A stretch of DNA of 64,000 bases from positions 1-64,000 of the forward strand of contig JADHZB010001916.1 in NCBI GenBank assembly GCA_015657535.1, written 5' to 3'. The translations under genes were made by a program, and so were the position numbers. The first letter of the stretch is position 1; the number at the start of each line of letters is the position of its first letter. The stretch comes from Nephromyces sp. MM_2019 (Eukaryota; Apicomplexa; Aconoidasida; Nephromycida). Below the pieces are notes generated by a model, which did no database searches, had not been told where the DNA came from, and worked only from the letters and a program-made list of their open reading frames with translations. This document shows positions 49,806 through 62,000 of the stretch, piece after piece.

Positions 49806-52800
49806 CTAAGTAGACTCCTCAAAAAAATACTCTTCCAGATAGTACTTTACTGCAAGAGTAAGCGAGCCTTGCATAGGCCTGAAAATGTTTAACACAATGG
49901 GTATAACATTAAAAATTTACACAGGAAAAATTATGAGCAATACAATGAAAAATATTATTTCGCCTTTTGCTTTGCATCTTATTCGTTAGTAACAGAGTGA
50001 TGTCGCCCCTATCTTGGTGGTACTAAAGCATACGTTTTTTTGCTATATCTAGCGCCGTCGCTTTTTATCTTTTTCGCCCTCATTCATCGAATAAGCACGA
50101 AAGATGGGAAAAACAAGGCTTTCCGCGTATAAAACGTAGGAAATATTTTTATAAGATCATCGAAAGTATTGGAATTATAACTGCCTTCTATGCAATGAAA
50201 AAAGCAGGCTAGCTCATTTTCTCAAGACAAAGTATAGGCTTTTCTATAAGTATAAAAATGATGTTATGATACAAAAAACAGGATATCATTTACAAGCAAA
50301 TGCATATCAACTTCAGTTATCAGGATATATTGTCATGTCTACCAATATTGACGATGTAATCACACCGGAACAAGAACCATCTTGAACTTGCGTAACCGCT
50401 TGAGCATTTCATAAAAAAAGCAACAATGAAGCTACTACGCTCATAAAGAAAATGTGACTATAAAATCGTTGCAGCTTATACCTCCAGCATGTTTAGCGAC
50501 CTACATATATGACAAAATTACGAGGAACAAACTTAATAGAAATTTTTCCTTAAATTAATCATATGCAGGGATGGCCAACCAATAATTATCAGGGGGGTAA
50601 TAGAAGTTCGCTAGGTTCCTGAAACAATAATTTTTGGGTTTTTCATTTAAAATAAACATAACTAAACATTATTCTGAATCATGTAAATTTCAGTATACTA
50701 GCTATATATCAAAAAAGCCTAATTTGCCTATTACACATTTATATTACAACTCCCTCAGCAAATGGTCTTATTCCCAGAAAGTGGCAACTTCTTTTTTGTT
50801 CTATGGCTTTCATTGGTAATTATTATATTTTTTGTGCTCCATATGCATGTATTAGTGTTAGGGTATCTTCTAGGGTTGAATGTCATACAAACACCGCTGT
50901 TTATTACTGCACGTCTATACTTTTATGTGTGACCAATCCTATGGCATATGCTGTGAAAAAAATGGCTTGTGATTCTGCTTCAAGTTACGTGACTTACCCT
51001 GTTTTTACCGCTTTCGACCTCTTTTTAAAAAAGATGGTACTCACACCTGAGTACCCCCAGGGTTTCGCAAGGATTTTTCGCTAATTATCCTATTTTTACC
51101 GAAAAAAACAAAATTCTCCGTTCTGTACTCAACATCATTAAAAAAGCAAATACTCTCTGCCAAAGTAAGTACTTTATAAGCCGTTGCTGAATTGATGTGT
51201 TCGTTTACACTAAACTCACAAAAAATCTTGCATCATATAGTGTTTGCAAAATTCTTAAAGCCTTGTATTTTCTCTTCCTCCTCTGCAGGCCACAACACTT
51301 TTTTCCATCTGCTGACATCCTTTGGCAATGTCGGTTATGCTCGAATACTGATTTTTGCTCGTAGTGACTTGTTTTAATGCCTTGGAACGGAAACATTTGT
51401 TTTACCATGCTGATTTGAAATGAACGCACTCCTTTACCATCGAGTGCCACTTTTAAAGACAGCAAGAACTAGCGTTTTATATGCAATGAAGCGCAATTTT
51501 TATACCATATTCCTAGCATCTACGGCTTAATATCTTCATGCCCTCTTTAACCATGTAGATCAAAGTGCAGACTTACTTTAAGCTACTAGAGACTTAAAAA
51601 AACGTATTTCCGAGAATATGAGAGAGCGTGTACTTTGCCTTTTAATCCCCTAAACACTAAATTTTTAGAATATCCTGCATCGGATATTACAGCTTATTGC
51701 ATGTTGAAGTTTTTCTTGTGCAAAACTCTCTTCTTCTTTTCAATGCAGATAATTGAAGCCTAACTTGAGTTAGAAGACGCTAAATTAGATAAGCCGGTTT
51801 TTATTGATTTTACCAACAATAAGGTTGCTTTTTTGTCAATACTTTCATGATCTACATCAATTTGTTTGAGATATTTTATTACGCTTTGACATTTTTACAG
51901 GTTTTTCGCTCGGTTCGCCCTCTTGTATGACATAAATACTATTTCTTGGTTCCGCTTAATCTTGTAGCTTCAAATTAACTTACTTCTAGACATGCACACA
52001 GTATTTCAGCATTTATAAATGTGTTCGTGCGCCACCTAACCAAGCATGCCTATGCACTGTGCTTGTAGTTACCAACGTCATAGTTTATAGTTTGGTTGAG
52101 CTGCTCTTTCGTGGTCTACTAGTAGAAATACCACTCACGCTAGCTGTGGGTCGCGATTTCTTAATTAACCAGCCTCAACTTGGTGCTGATTTTATGCAAT
52201 CTTCTAGCTGAACACTCTAACCGCCATCGATTTAATTTTCTTTATGCTGCACTTATATTGAATGATGATTCTAATATGCTTTTAATACCCTTTGCTCTTT
52301 CTGCTTTATTTCGCTATATCAGATGGCTGGACATCGTTGAATGATGCTGCAAGTAACTGGTTTACTTTCTTATATAAAGGAGTTGCTCGTCAACGCATGA
52401 TGCTTGCTTCTAGTACTCTTTCCTTTCTGCTTCCAATCCCCCTTCTCTTTCTGCTTTACTTTGCCAAACCAAAGCCCTCCTTTTTTTATTAATTTTTGTA
52501 GTTCTAACTTCCTCTTGACGCCTCCTGACAAAATCGATGCATTGGCTTCACTTCAATTTCCACTTGCTCCAGCCTATCATTCCTATCTCGTGAACTCTGT
52601 ATGCTACTCGCTACCCCTTCGTGTAATGCTACTTTGTCCTTATACATCATAACACACCCAGGAACCTGAACAGCCTTAACATTAATTTTATATAAATGAA
52701 AAAATGTCGCTTTATGCCTCTTAAGTACAAGAATTAACACACTAATCCTTACTTCTTTAGCTAGTACTATACTTTTCTTCTATCTCAAGTCTATTCATTT

Positions 52801-53014
52801 TTTTTTTCAAATTTAAGATTACACAATTCTCTGCTAAAGGAGCTCTATATCTAGGCTATTACCAACTTCTTCAGGCGTTTTACAAATAATTCACTCATCT
52901 GATTTGCGATTAGTATGAAGCTTACTAAACTTTTTCCCGTTCGTCTTCAGTGTAGGGCGCATTCACCTTCATGGCGACTCGCTTTTCCGCATATTGCATC
53001 TAATTTCCTTTGTA
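49806..53014. other. Unassigned region upstream of the Der gene
   Basis: No gene I can support. The longest frames (50803-51084 on plus, 51205-51465 on minus) have no motif and overlap open frames on the other strand. T-rich toward the right end, as expected for the promoter side of the Der gene. Confidence 0.45.
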
Positions 53015-56000
53015 ATGGCCGCAATGCTGCGTTTGAACAATAGCTTTATTATTTTGTTTGTTTTTTTGCTTAGCTCTAATGCTCTTGAAGTGAGTTTTGC
53101 AGGAAGCTTTACTTCCCTAATAGCCGATAATTTTGCTTGGGAAAAGAGTTTTTTCCCTCATCATCTTCCATCTTGTTCCCACCAATATAATTGCATGTTA
53201 GATGAGGCAAAGCAGGTTGATTTCCTTGGGTTCCCTGTGCTCATCAATGGAAGGAAGCTATTTGATGCATCACCCGTGGACGTTCGCCCGAGAATTTTCC
53301 ATGAGTCGCGCATCGATAAGGTACCGAGAAAAAGAGTAGGAAAATACGCGAGAAGAACGGTTAGATTTCTTCGTTTGTACTATTGTGATGGAAAGCAAAT
53401 TAGAAGGAAGGGTGCACAAATTCTGCATCACACGCCGAGACTTGCGGGAAAAATGCCTTCGCACAAGTCTCTCTCTCCTTCTCACTCCCGCTGGAAAGAA
53501 CAAACAACCCGCTTTGGAACTTTAAAATCATATTTAATTGATAAAGATGAGACGAATTTGAGCATCTATGACATGCAAGTTGAAATTTCTCGGAATACTG
53601 GCTCGGAAATACTTTTTTTGCCGCGGTTAGCGTTTATGGCATCATCAGCGATGCAGAGATTAAAAAAGGCAAGTAATCCTCTATTAAAACAGATTTAAGG
53701 GGTTTTTTTTTTGTTTATACTAACAATCTGAGAACTTGTATTATCGGAGGATTTATATCCACGTGGTGAAGCAATTTAAAAATGGAATATGTTGCAATTA
53801 AAAAACATAGAAAAGCGAAAATAAGAACCACTCAGTGTGTGATAACCTGAAGCAAATAGATGATCAGCGTCAAAACACTACAAAAAAAAGACGCAACTGA
53901 CGAGGCTTTACCCCGAATTTCCCTTTTTTTTCACAATTTTTTTTGAAAGTATATCTAAGCTTAAACTGCTTTTTGCATGCATTATGCGAGTTTTACGAAC
54001 TCCTGTGCTTGATACCAAATCGGTGAAATCCATGGTAAGACAGAGGAAGAGCTCGTAACTAGCTTTGGGCTAGGACTGTACCACTTCTATATATATTCAT
54101 ATATCATGGCTTTTATGCGTGTTTCTGCCCCTCTTCTTTCCGAGGAATGTACGAAGAGGCTAAAATGAATGGCTTAGAATACACAAATTCGTTGCTTTGT
54201 GTTTGCGCGTATGAAATAAAAATTCTGATGTTTTCCATGTGTGTGGATTCTCATTTTAAAAATTAGGTAGCTTAAGAAACAAAATTCTTTCAAAATGCAT
54301 ACCCTATATGAAACTAGGCATTTTTCGGTCACCTTTGCTGCTTTGCTTGACTTAATATCTTAGCTAGTATCTCTCGATATTTGAGGCTTACTATATATGT
54401 AGGGAGAGACTTACGGTCCTCATACATCTCTTTGTGCTCAGCCGGAGAAAAAGACTCGATACAAGGCAGGAATATTCATTGGAAGAAATTTTTGGCACTT
54501 CCTGCATGATGGAAATAGCAAGTTAGTTAATGCTTCAAGATTTTATTTTAGTTATTACTCAGGATCGATAGATTCTGCTTTGTTTTTTCTCCTGGTCGTA
54601 TTCCTTAGTCTTTGCCTGTTTCTTCTCTCTTTTCTGCCTCTTTTTTTGCTCTGTTTTTTCCCGATTTATTGTGAAGTTTTTCTCTGTCTTCCATCTCTGT
54701 CATTTGATGCATGTATCTCCTTCTTTAGGATTTTTTTGAGAGACTCAAGCTACTTAATTCGTTGAAAAATGTTAACAGTGTATAATTTTTGCTTCAATAC
54801 AGGTTTCATCTATTTCCTAAATAATCTTCGCCATTTCCATCTTCAGATATCTTTTCTTAAAAGCGATTGAATGACATAGTATGAAGAGGGTATTGTTAAG
54901 AAAAGTGTCAACAGGGTGAAATAGTTTTAAACATATGTGGTTTTTTGTAGTTTTTCGCTCTATTAAACGTCAAAGGGCATAGTTTGGAAGTAAATCTGCT
55001 TTTGATGCCAGTATTCTCTTTTTTAAAGTATAGAGTTTTTATTCTTCTTTCTATCTTTGCTAGACAAAGCCGTATGCGTTCTACCTTGAAGTTTGTGTCA
55101 CCATTTGAAGACATAGGTCAGAATTCCATCAATAAGGGGATTACATCGTAATGCTAGTGAATTTGCTTTCTTTTACTTTGAGCTTTTGGGAAGAAAATTG
55201 AAGTTTTTTTGTTTTAGTTGTAGAATCTCTCCTTTCGGCTTTTTTATGTGTTTTTCCATGCCATTGATTCAGTTTGTTAAAACTTTTCTCGCTGGCTCTC
55301 CATCCTTTTTTTGTGATGAAACAATCTGAAGAAAATGACGTAATTTTACAGTCGTGAGATTGAGCGGAAATTCTCTGCAGGCATCTTCTATCTGCTTGAA
55401 TAAACTGTATAGTTGAGCGCCTTTTCTTTGTCTTAAATCAAAGTATTTTCCATGAGAAATTTGCTTCTTAGGTAAGAGACTAGCTTCTTAGATAAGAGAC
55501 TAGCTTATTAACTGAGAAGCTGCTCTCTTTCCCAAAATAATTAAGGAAAGAGTGAGATGAACGTACGCACACAGAAATAAACACACACAGACAAAGAGCG
55601 AGAAGTGCGCGCACCAAGACACGAACACGCGCCTTAACACCTACCCCCCACCAGCACCCCCCATCAGCAATGACCCCACCACTTCTGCTTATCCCTGATG
55701 TCTTACTTCTCCCCTTTTTTTCCCTCCTCTCCATCTCCTTCGTCGTCACCGTCTTCTCCGTCTACTCCCTTTTCTTAATCTCCTTTTGAGTGCGAGAAAC
55801 TAGTTTCTTAACTGAGCAACTGAGTCCTCTCTCAGCTACAACACTACTCTTCTATTAGCAATGTGATCAACCGTTTTCACCTCCAATTTTCACTTTGTGT
55901 GTGTGTGTGTGTGTTGTGGCCATAATACCTACGGTTCGGCGTATTTGCAATCCTCTCAATACATGCGCTGTACCAATTCCCTTTTCCTTAATATATACTG

Positions 56001-59000
56001 CTAGCTTCCTATCTGAGATTCTAGTGCTGTTATTACTGCAATGTCCTTCCATGTGTTCCATCTTTTTCCCCTTCATCCTGAGAAGGTGCTTTATTCTCCT
56101 CTTCATATATCTCTCAATCACTGGAATTTTGATTTGAGATTTTTCCAAGCTCAATTAGTGAAATTTTGCTTTTTTTAACTGATTTTTAGCCTTCTGTACG
56201 TACAGTTGTTACTTTCTCGATTTCTATTGTATAACCTTTTCATTCGTGTGTGTCATACTCATGATTTCTACCTTTTTTCTCACTTGGTTTTTGTTTAAAC
56301 CGGAGAATATACGAAAAAACCTGAGACTGTGTGTGTTCACCTACTTTTTCCGTTTAATTGGTTTCTATTGATGAGGAAGATGTTTGTTCTAGCATAAATT
56401 CGTCATTATTTCATCATTTTCTCTACTATATATAGCAATATTCAGGGAATTATGTAAGAAGTTTGCATTTTTTTTTATTAGATGAAGCGAAGGAAAAACC
56501 GTTGCCGACTATTGCTCTGCTGGGCAGGCCTAATGTAGGAAAGTCAACGATCTTCAATCTTCTCTGTTCTAGCAATAATGTAAGTTTTTTTGTGTGTGTG
56601 GTTTGAAAATTTGAGGAATGATGGAATTTTCAAAGGCTGTGTGTGATTTGCTGGTGTTTCTGGATCTGCTTTTGCTTAGCAATCTGATCAGTTTAATGTA
56701 TGATAGTGCTTATGAACATGCATTAAGCAAACTGCTCTCTAAATATCCTGAGTGATAAATGCAAAACACACACCCTTGTTTTTACCTTTTCCTTCACGCT
56801 TTGAGTATTTGGATTGTTGTTTTTATTACATGCGTTTTTGTGTGTTTTTTTTCTTAGGAAGAAGATAAGGCCATTGTCCATGATTCTCCTGGAGTCACCC
56901 GGTAAGTAGATATACGTTGTGTTTGAGTGATGATGAAAGGATGTATGTGCGTGTGTTTGCTTGTGTGTGTATGTGTTTTTTGCTGGTATCTGCATATTTA
57001 TTGAATAAGTGAGAGAACTATATATATGTAGGGTATTTCATACGCATGTAACATAAGCTCGCTAAGTAGGAGGGCGTGAAAGTTTGTGAAACCAGAGAGG
57101 AAAGTCTACGAATAGAAGACAAAAATGGAAGAAGAAGCAGAAGAAGCAAAGAAAAAGAGCAAAAAGAAGAGTAAGAAGGAATAGAGGAAAGAGAAGTCGA
57201 ATAGGAAGAAGATGAAGGAGAAATGTCACGACTAGAAATCTTCTCTTGATGACTTTTGTTTTCAAGCAAACACCTGCTGAGTTTTTTGCTCTCTAATTAC
57301 TCTGAAAATCTTTTTTCCACGCATATAAACCTCGCACATACACACATACCCATGTGTCTAACTCGCTTGAAGCTAGCTAATCCCGTCGGAATTTCCAGAG
57401 TTGAGACTAGTCACTACCGTCATTTTCACTTCTTGCCTCTTTCCGTGGTATGCAAGTATAGACCACACACACACAGACATACCGAAGCATCCATACCCAT
57501 CATTATCTGCAGTGATCTTGTGGAATGCCTCTTTTGTGTGTGATAGAGAAACCAATCTCTGATACAATGCCAACTCCACAAGATTTTAACCTTCCTCTAA
57601 GTTTTTTCTAAAAAACATCTTTTGTTTGCAGAGATTCCATCTTTGCGACGACAAACTACCTAGGCCTGCAGTTCAACATCTTGGATACTAGCGGCCTTTT
57701 GCCTGAAATAAGTGAGGAAGATATTATAACTCGACATGTAAGCCCACTTTCTTTGTGTGTGTGAAACATCTATGATAATATATGCCGTGAATACCGACAC
57801 ACAGTTGGACCGTCACTCAAGTGTGTGGATTTATACGGTGAATACGGACACACAGTTGGACAGTCACTCGTGTGTATGTGGGTTTATGCCTTCCAAGCAC
57901 ACACACATACAGCTTATAAACGTATAAACTGATATTGCATGTGCCTATAGCAATGAAAACCTCATTTTTTTTCATCAAGCACACAAGCGTGTATGTACAG
58001 CTTTAAAGCTATTTTTCCCGTGTGTGCCGCTAGTGGTCCTAAATGCGTCTACATATCTTTTCATATCGCTTCCTTGTGTTTGAGATTTTGTGTGATAAAT
58101 AGGAAAAATGATTGCTTTTATCTAGTTATAATTTAGTGAGAAGTTTACTTTTTAGTGAAGGCTGATCGATTGCTGATGCTGCTTTGCATACTGCTGCTTC
58201 TTCTTAACTTTGAATGAAACTTCTGCTTCATTCTCTGCTGCTGTCTTCGTGATAAGCCCGCACATTCACTCGCTTTATATGCCCACACACACAAGCTCCC
58301 ACTACCCTTTTAAAGGATATTTTCCTCTATTTTAGGCGTATCTTCAAGGTTTAGAGGCATGCAAAAAGGCAGATTGTTTGCTATTCATTGTTGATGGCCA
58401 GGTAAAACATATAAAAGTAGATTTTTTGAAGATGATGAGGGACAATTTTCTACCATTTAAGAGAATCTTCTTGATGTTCAGTTTTTGCTTAGGAGTATGA
58501 TGTTTTTTCTGGAAGATGAATGCAATTCAAGCGAATCTTCAAAAAATTGAATTTACAGCGATTGCCGCTATATTTTTCTTCATTTGTGTGCTGCCATTCT
58601 TGTTGGCTTCTCTTTTTTCTGCTTCTAGCTTGGTTGTGTGTGGCTTTGTTTGCTTATCCTATCCATCACTCCTTCACTGTTTGGATTGTTCTTTTTATGA
58701 GAATTTCCGTGGATTTTCAATTTTAGCTTTTCTGCCTGAATGTATGTCATAGAGGGTTTAGGGTTTAAGATTTGGGTTTATTTTTGTTAGTCTTTGTGTG
58801 CTATTTAATTAATGCTAATGGCAGCGGGTTCTACTCTTTTTTGTTATTGATGATTTTGTGTTCTTCAAGGGTTGAACTTGCGTTTGGGTGTGCGAAAGCC
58901 TAATTCTATCGCGTGGAAGGTTTACAAATAGCTGAATTTTGACCTCTTTTTATGCGTTTTTGCTGCTTTTTACATTCCTTCAATATCTTACTTTCAATGT

Positions 59001-62000
59001 TGCTCGCCTATTCGTGATTATAGCTTTCCGATAATTTTCCCTGAGGATGTGTTTTTGTGTGTCCAATTTCGCTTTTCGAGCTGCTTCCTCTGATGTTTCT
59101 GCATTTCTGTGTGTGTTTGTAGTATTTTAGGTTTTTCACACTTTTTTTTTTGTTGCTTATTTCATGCATTTTTGCACTTCTTTCCAAAGGCTGGAGTTCA
59201 TCCTCACGATGAAGATATTGCTGCGTATCTGCGCCGCTTAAGGAAACCTGTGTGTTTGTGCGTAAATAAATCAGAGTCTCCAAAGGAAGGTGAACTTCAG
59301 GCTGTGGTATGTGCGTACTTTTTGATGTGCGTATGCCAGTGTGTATGCCTATTGATGTGTGTGTGCTTATTCATAGATTGAGGTAGAAAATTCTAGTGCG
59401 TGATAATCTTCTTTTATAAAGGCATATGATATCATTTGCATGCGTGGAGCTTTTGATTTGGCTGCTTATGTGTGTGCAAATGCCTTCTGTGCTCCTTTGT
59501 GAAGGCATACTATCTGGTTTAGATGTGCTTCTGTGCTTTAAAATGAGTAGATTTAACTGTTTTCTTTATCTTGTGAGTTTCTAGTAGTGTATGTTTGTGT
59601 TGTGTGTTTGTCTTCTTCCTCTTACTCTTCTTCTTCTTCCTCTTGCTCTTCTTCTTCTTCTTCCTCTTGCTCTTCTTCTTCTTCCTCTTCTTCTTCCTCC
59701 TTTTCCTTGTCTTCTTCCTCTTGCTCTTCTTCCTCTTGCTCTTCTCACTCTTTCGGCTTATTTTTAAGCTTGGAGCGATGTTTTCGCTGAGCTTTACTTT
59801 CTCAGTCTTTCTGAGCGCCAATTAATGCTATTTACCTGCATATGCAGCTTTAATTACTGAAATAACCTCATCTTTTGTAGGCGTTCTTGGTTAATACGAT
59901 GAGATTTTTGAAGATTTAATGCCTTCAAGTTTATACTTTGATGAGAGGCTGTTTCTTTCGCTTTTCATAATGAACTGATCGTTTCTTGTGTGAAATCTTC
60001 CTTGAGAGTATCAGCTAAAGACTACTAGCTCGAGGGACTTGATTTTTATCCTCTTCATCCAATGGCTTACAGAAGGCCTCAAGTGTGTGTAAAATGCTTT
60101 TTTTTAATCTATTGCAGAGAGTATTTTGCCCGGAAACTACGCGTGTGTTTGTGCATCTTGTGGTGCTATTTTTTTTAGGAGTTTTTCAGGCTAGGGCTAG
60201 GCAGACCTTATCCTTGCAGTGGTATTCATGGATCAGGCATACTCGATGCTTTAAAGAGGTGATCTTTGCACTTGTTCTTTGTAGTTTTATACGTTTTTCC
60301 CCCTTTTAAGACGTATAATTTTGTGGTTTTTTGTTGAGAAAATGAGATTCTCAAGTCTCTCCAAAGCAGCTGCAAACTCTCCTTTGCCTTTTTTAGAATT
60401 TGCTAATTCTGTAATTTTTTGAAAGAATAATCTGCTAGTATGTGTGTGTTTGCTGTGGTTATCTCCACTTGTGGTGTTAATCTTTGTTATAATAGGCCGG
60501 AAAATAGCCTGTTTTGGAAAAGAAGAAAAACATTTGTGGGGGCTGAGTATCTTAAAGCTTTGAAAAAGTGTGAATCTACGCTATTTCTGTCTTTCAATGT
60601 GTGTGTGTGCTGCTTTGTTTTGTATGGAATATTGACGTTTATCTGAGTGAATGTTTCTTCTAGTGTGGAGAGATATGTATCCTTTGGCTTCTGTTAGTGG
60701 GGTAAGGAATTTTGTTTTTTGGGTTGCAAAATATACTAGTCGTATTTTTCAGTGTTTATGTGTGTGCGAAACTTTTACTAGTGTTTTCTTAAGTATATAG
60801 AAGCACACGCAGATAGATACAGGTGTATGAAGATAGTCATTCGTAAGTCCAGCTGAATATATATGATTAGGCACACATGAATACGCACACCTTTAAACTA
60901 ATGCAGGTAAATGCACGCATGTCAATACACGCACATCAGCACACACGTAAATTCAGGTAGGTCAACAGAGGCATAAGCTCAGTCACGTACACATAAAGAA
61001 GCTCAGCTACTCACACACACGTAAAAACGCGCACTTAAATATGCAATGGCAAATATACAAGCACAAATATGCACACACAGCCACACACACACACCACGTT
61101 TCTCCCTTTATTTTTCCTTCTTTTTTTCCTTTTTTACCAGCTATACTCACTCTATTCTTTAGATCAATCGAATCGTCTTCAAAGCTTCATATTGGCTGAA
61201 AATTCCTAGACAATTCTCTGTTTCAATGTTTATTCAGCTGCTTTGAGTTGATTGGATATTCCTCGACATCTTCCACCCCTCACGCTAAACAGCAAGACGA
61301 TAGTGAAGTGGCATCTTCATCTATAAGAGTCTCTCTAATTGGGCGGTTGGGAAATGCATCATATACTTATCTTCTTTGTGTTTGTGTGTGTTGGATTTTG
61401 CCGTGTAATAATAAGAGTTAAGGCAAACATGCCTTGCTTCTTTGCTTTTATTCACTTTTTTTAAAGTTTATTTTATTATTGATACCGTTTGTTCTTGTTC
61501 TTTCTCTTCTCCTCTTTCACCTATTCCTCTTTCTCCTCTTCCCCTTTCTCCTCTTCCTATTCCTCTTTCTCCTAGATAATATGTATGTATGGAGCTTTTT
61601 TAATGCAGATAACCATATTATCCCCGTATGTATCTCTTAGCTACAAACCGTGTGTAGAGGTAGCATATGTCAAGTTTAACTAGCGTATCAGATAATCTTT
61701 TTATCACCTAGTGAATAACGATGTGTGAAAAATAGGAGAAAATTCCCTAGAATCTACAACAAGAGATATGAGCTTCTCTTAAAGGCTGTTTGATAAAGAG
61801 TAAGACCTACAGAACTTCGTTGCTACGCTGATTCTACAAGGAAAAAGCTGTTTTTTATATAAAGTGAGATATCAACGATAAAAATGCAAATATAAAAGAT
61901 AAAAACATGCGATTTTTCCTATTAAATAACAGGTGTTAAATGCTCTACAACAAATTTTGTTAATCTCCAAAAATCCTAAGTTTGAAGATGAAACGATTAC

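Noticed and set aside
55480..55749. 89-codon minus-strand frame
   Set aside because: Low-complexity, lies in the long Der leader intron, and is built from CACACA and CT-rich simple sequence.
59519..59825. Poly-Ser, poly-Phe and poly-Lys open frames
   Set aside because: Produced by the pyrimidine tract inside a Der intron whose flanking exons join in phase.
60121..60178. Extra Der exon before 60179 (a frame with EYFARKLR)
   Set aside because: The exon starting at 60179 ([12 protein letters not shown]) follows 59306 directly in phase and gives the family motif without it.
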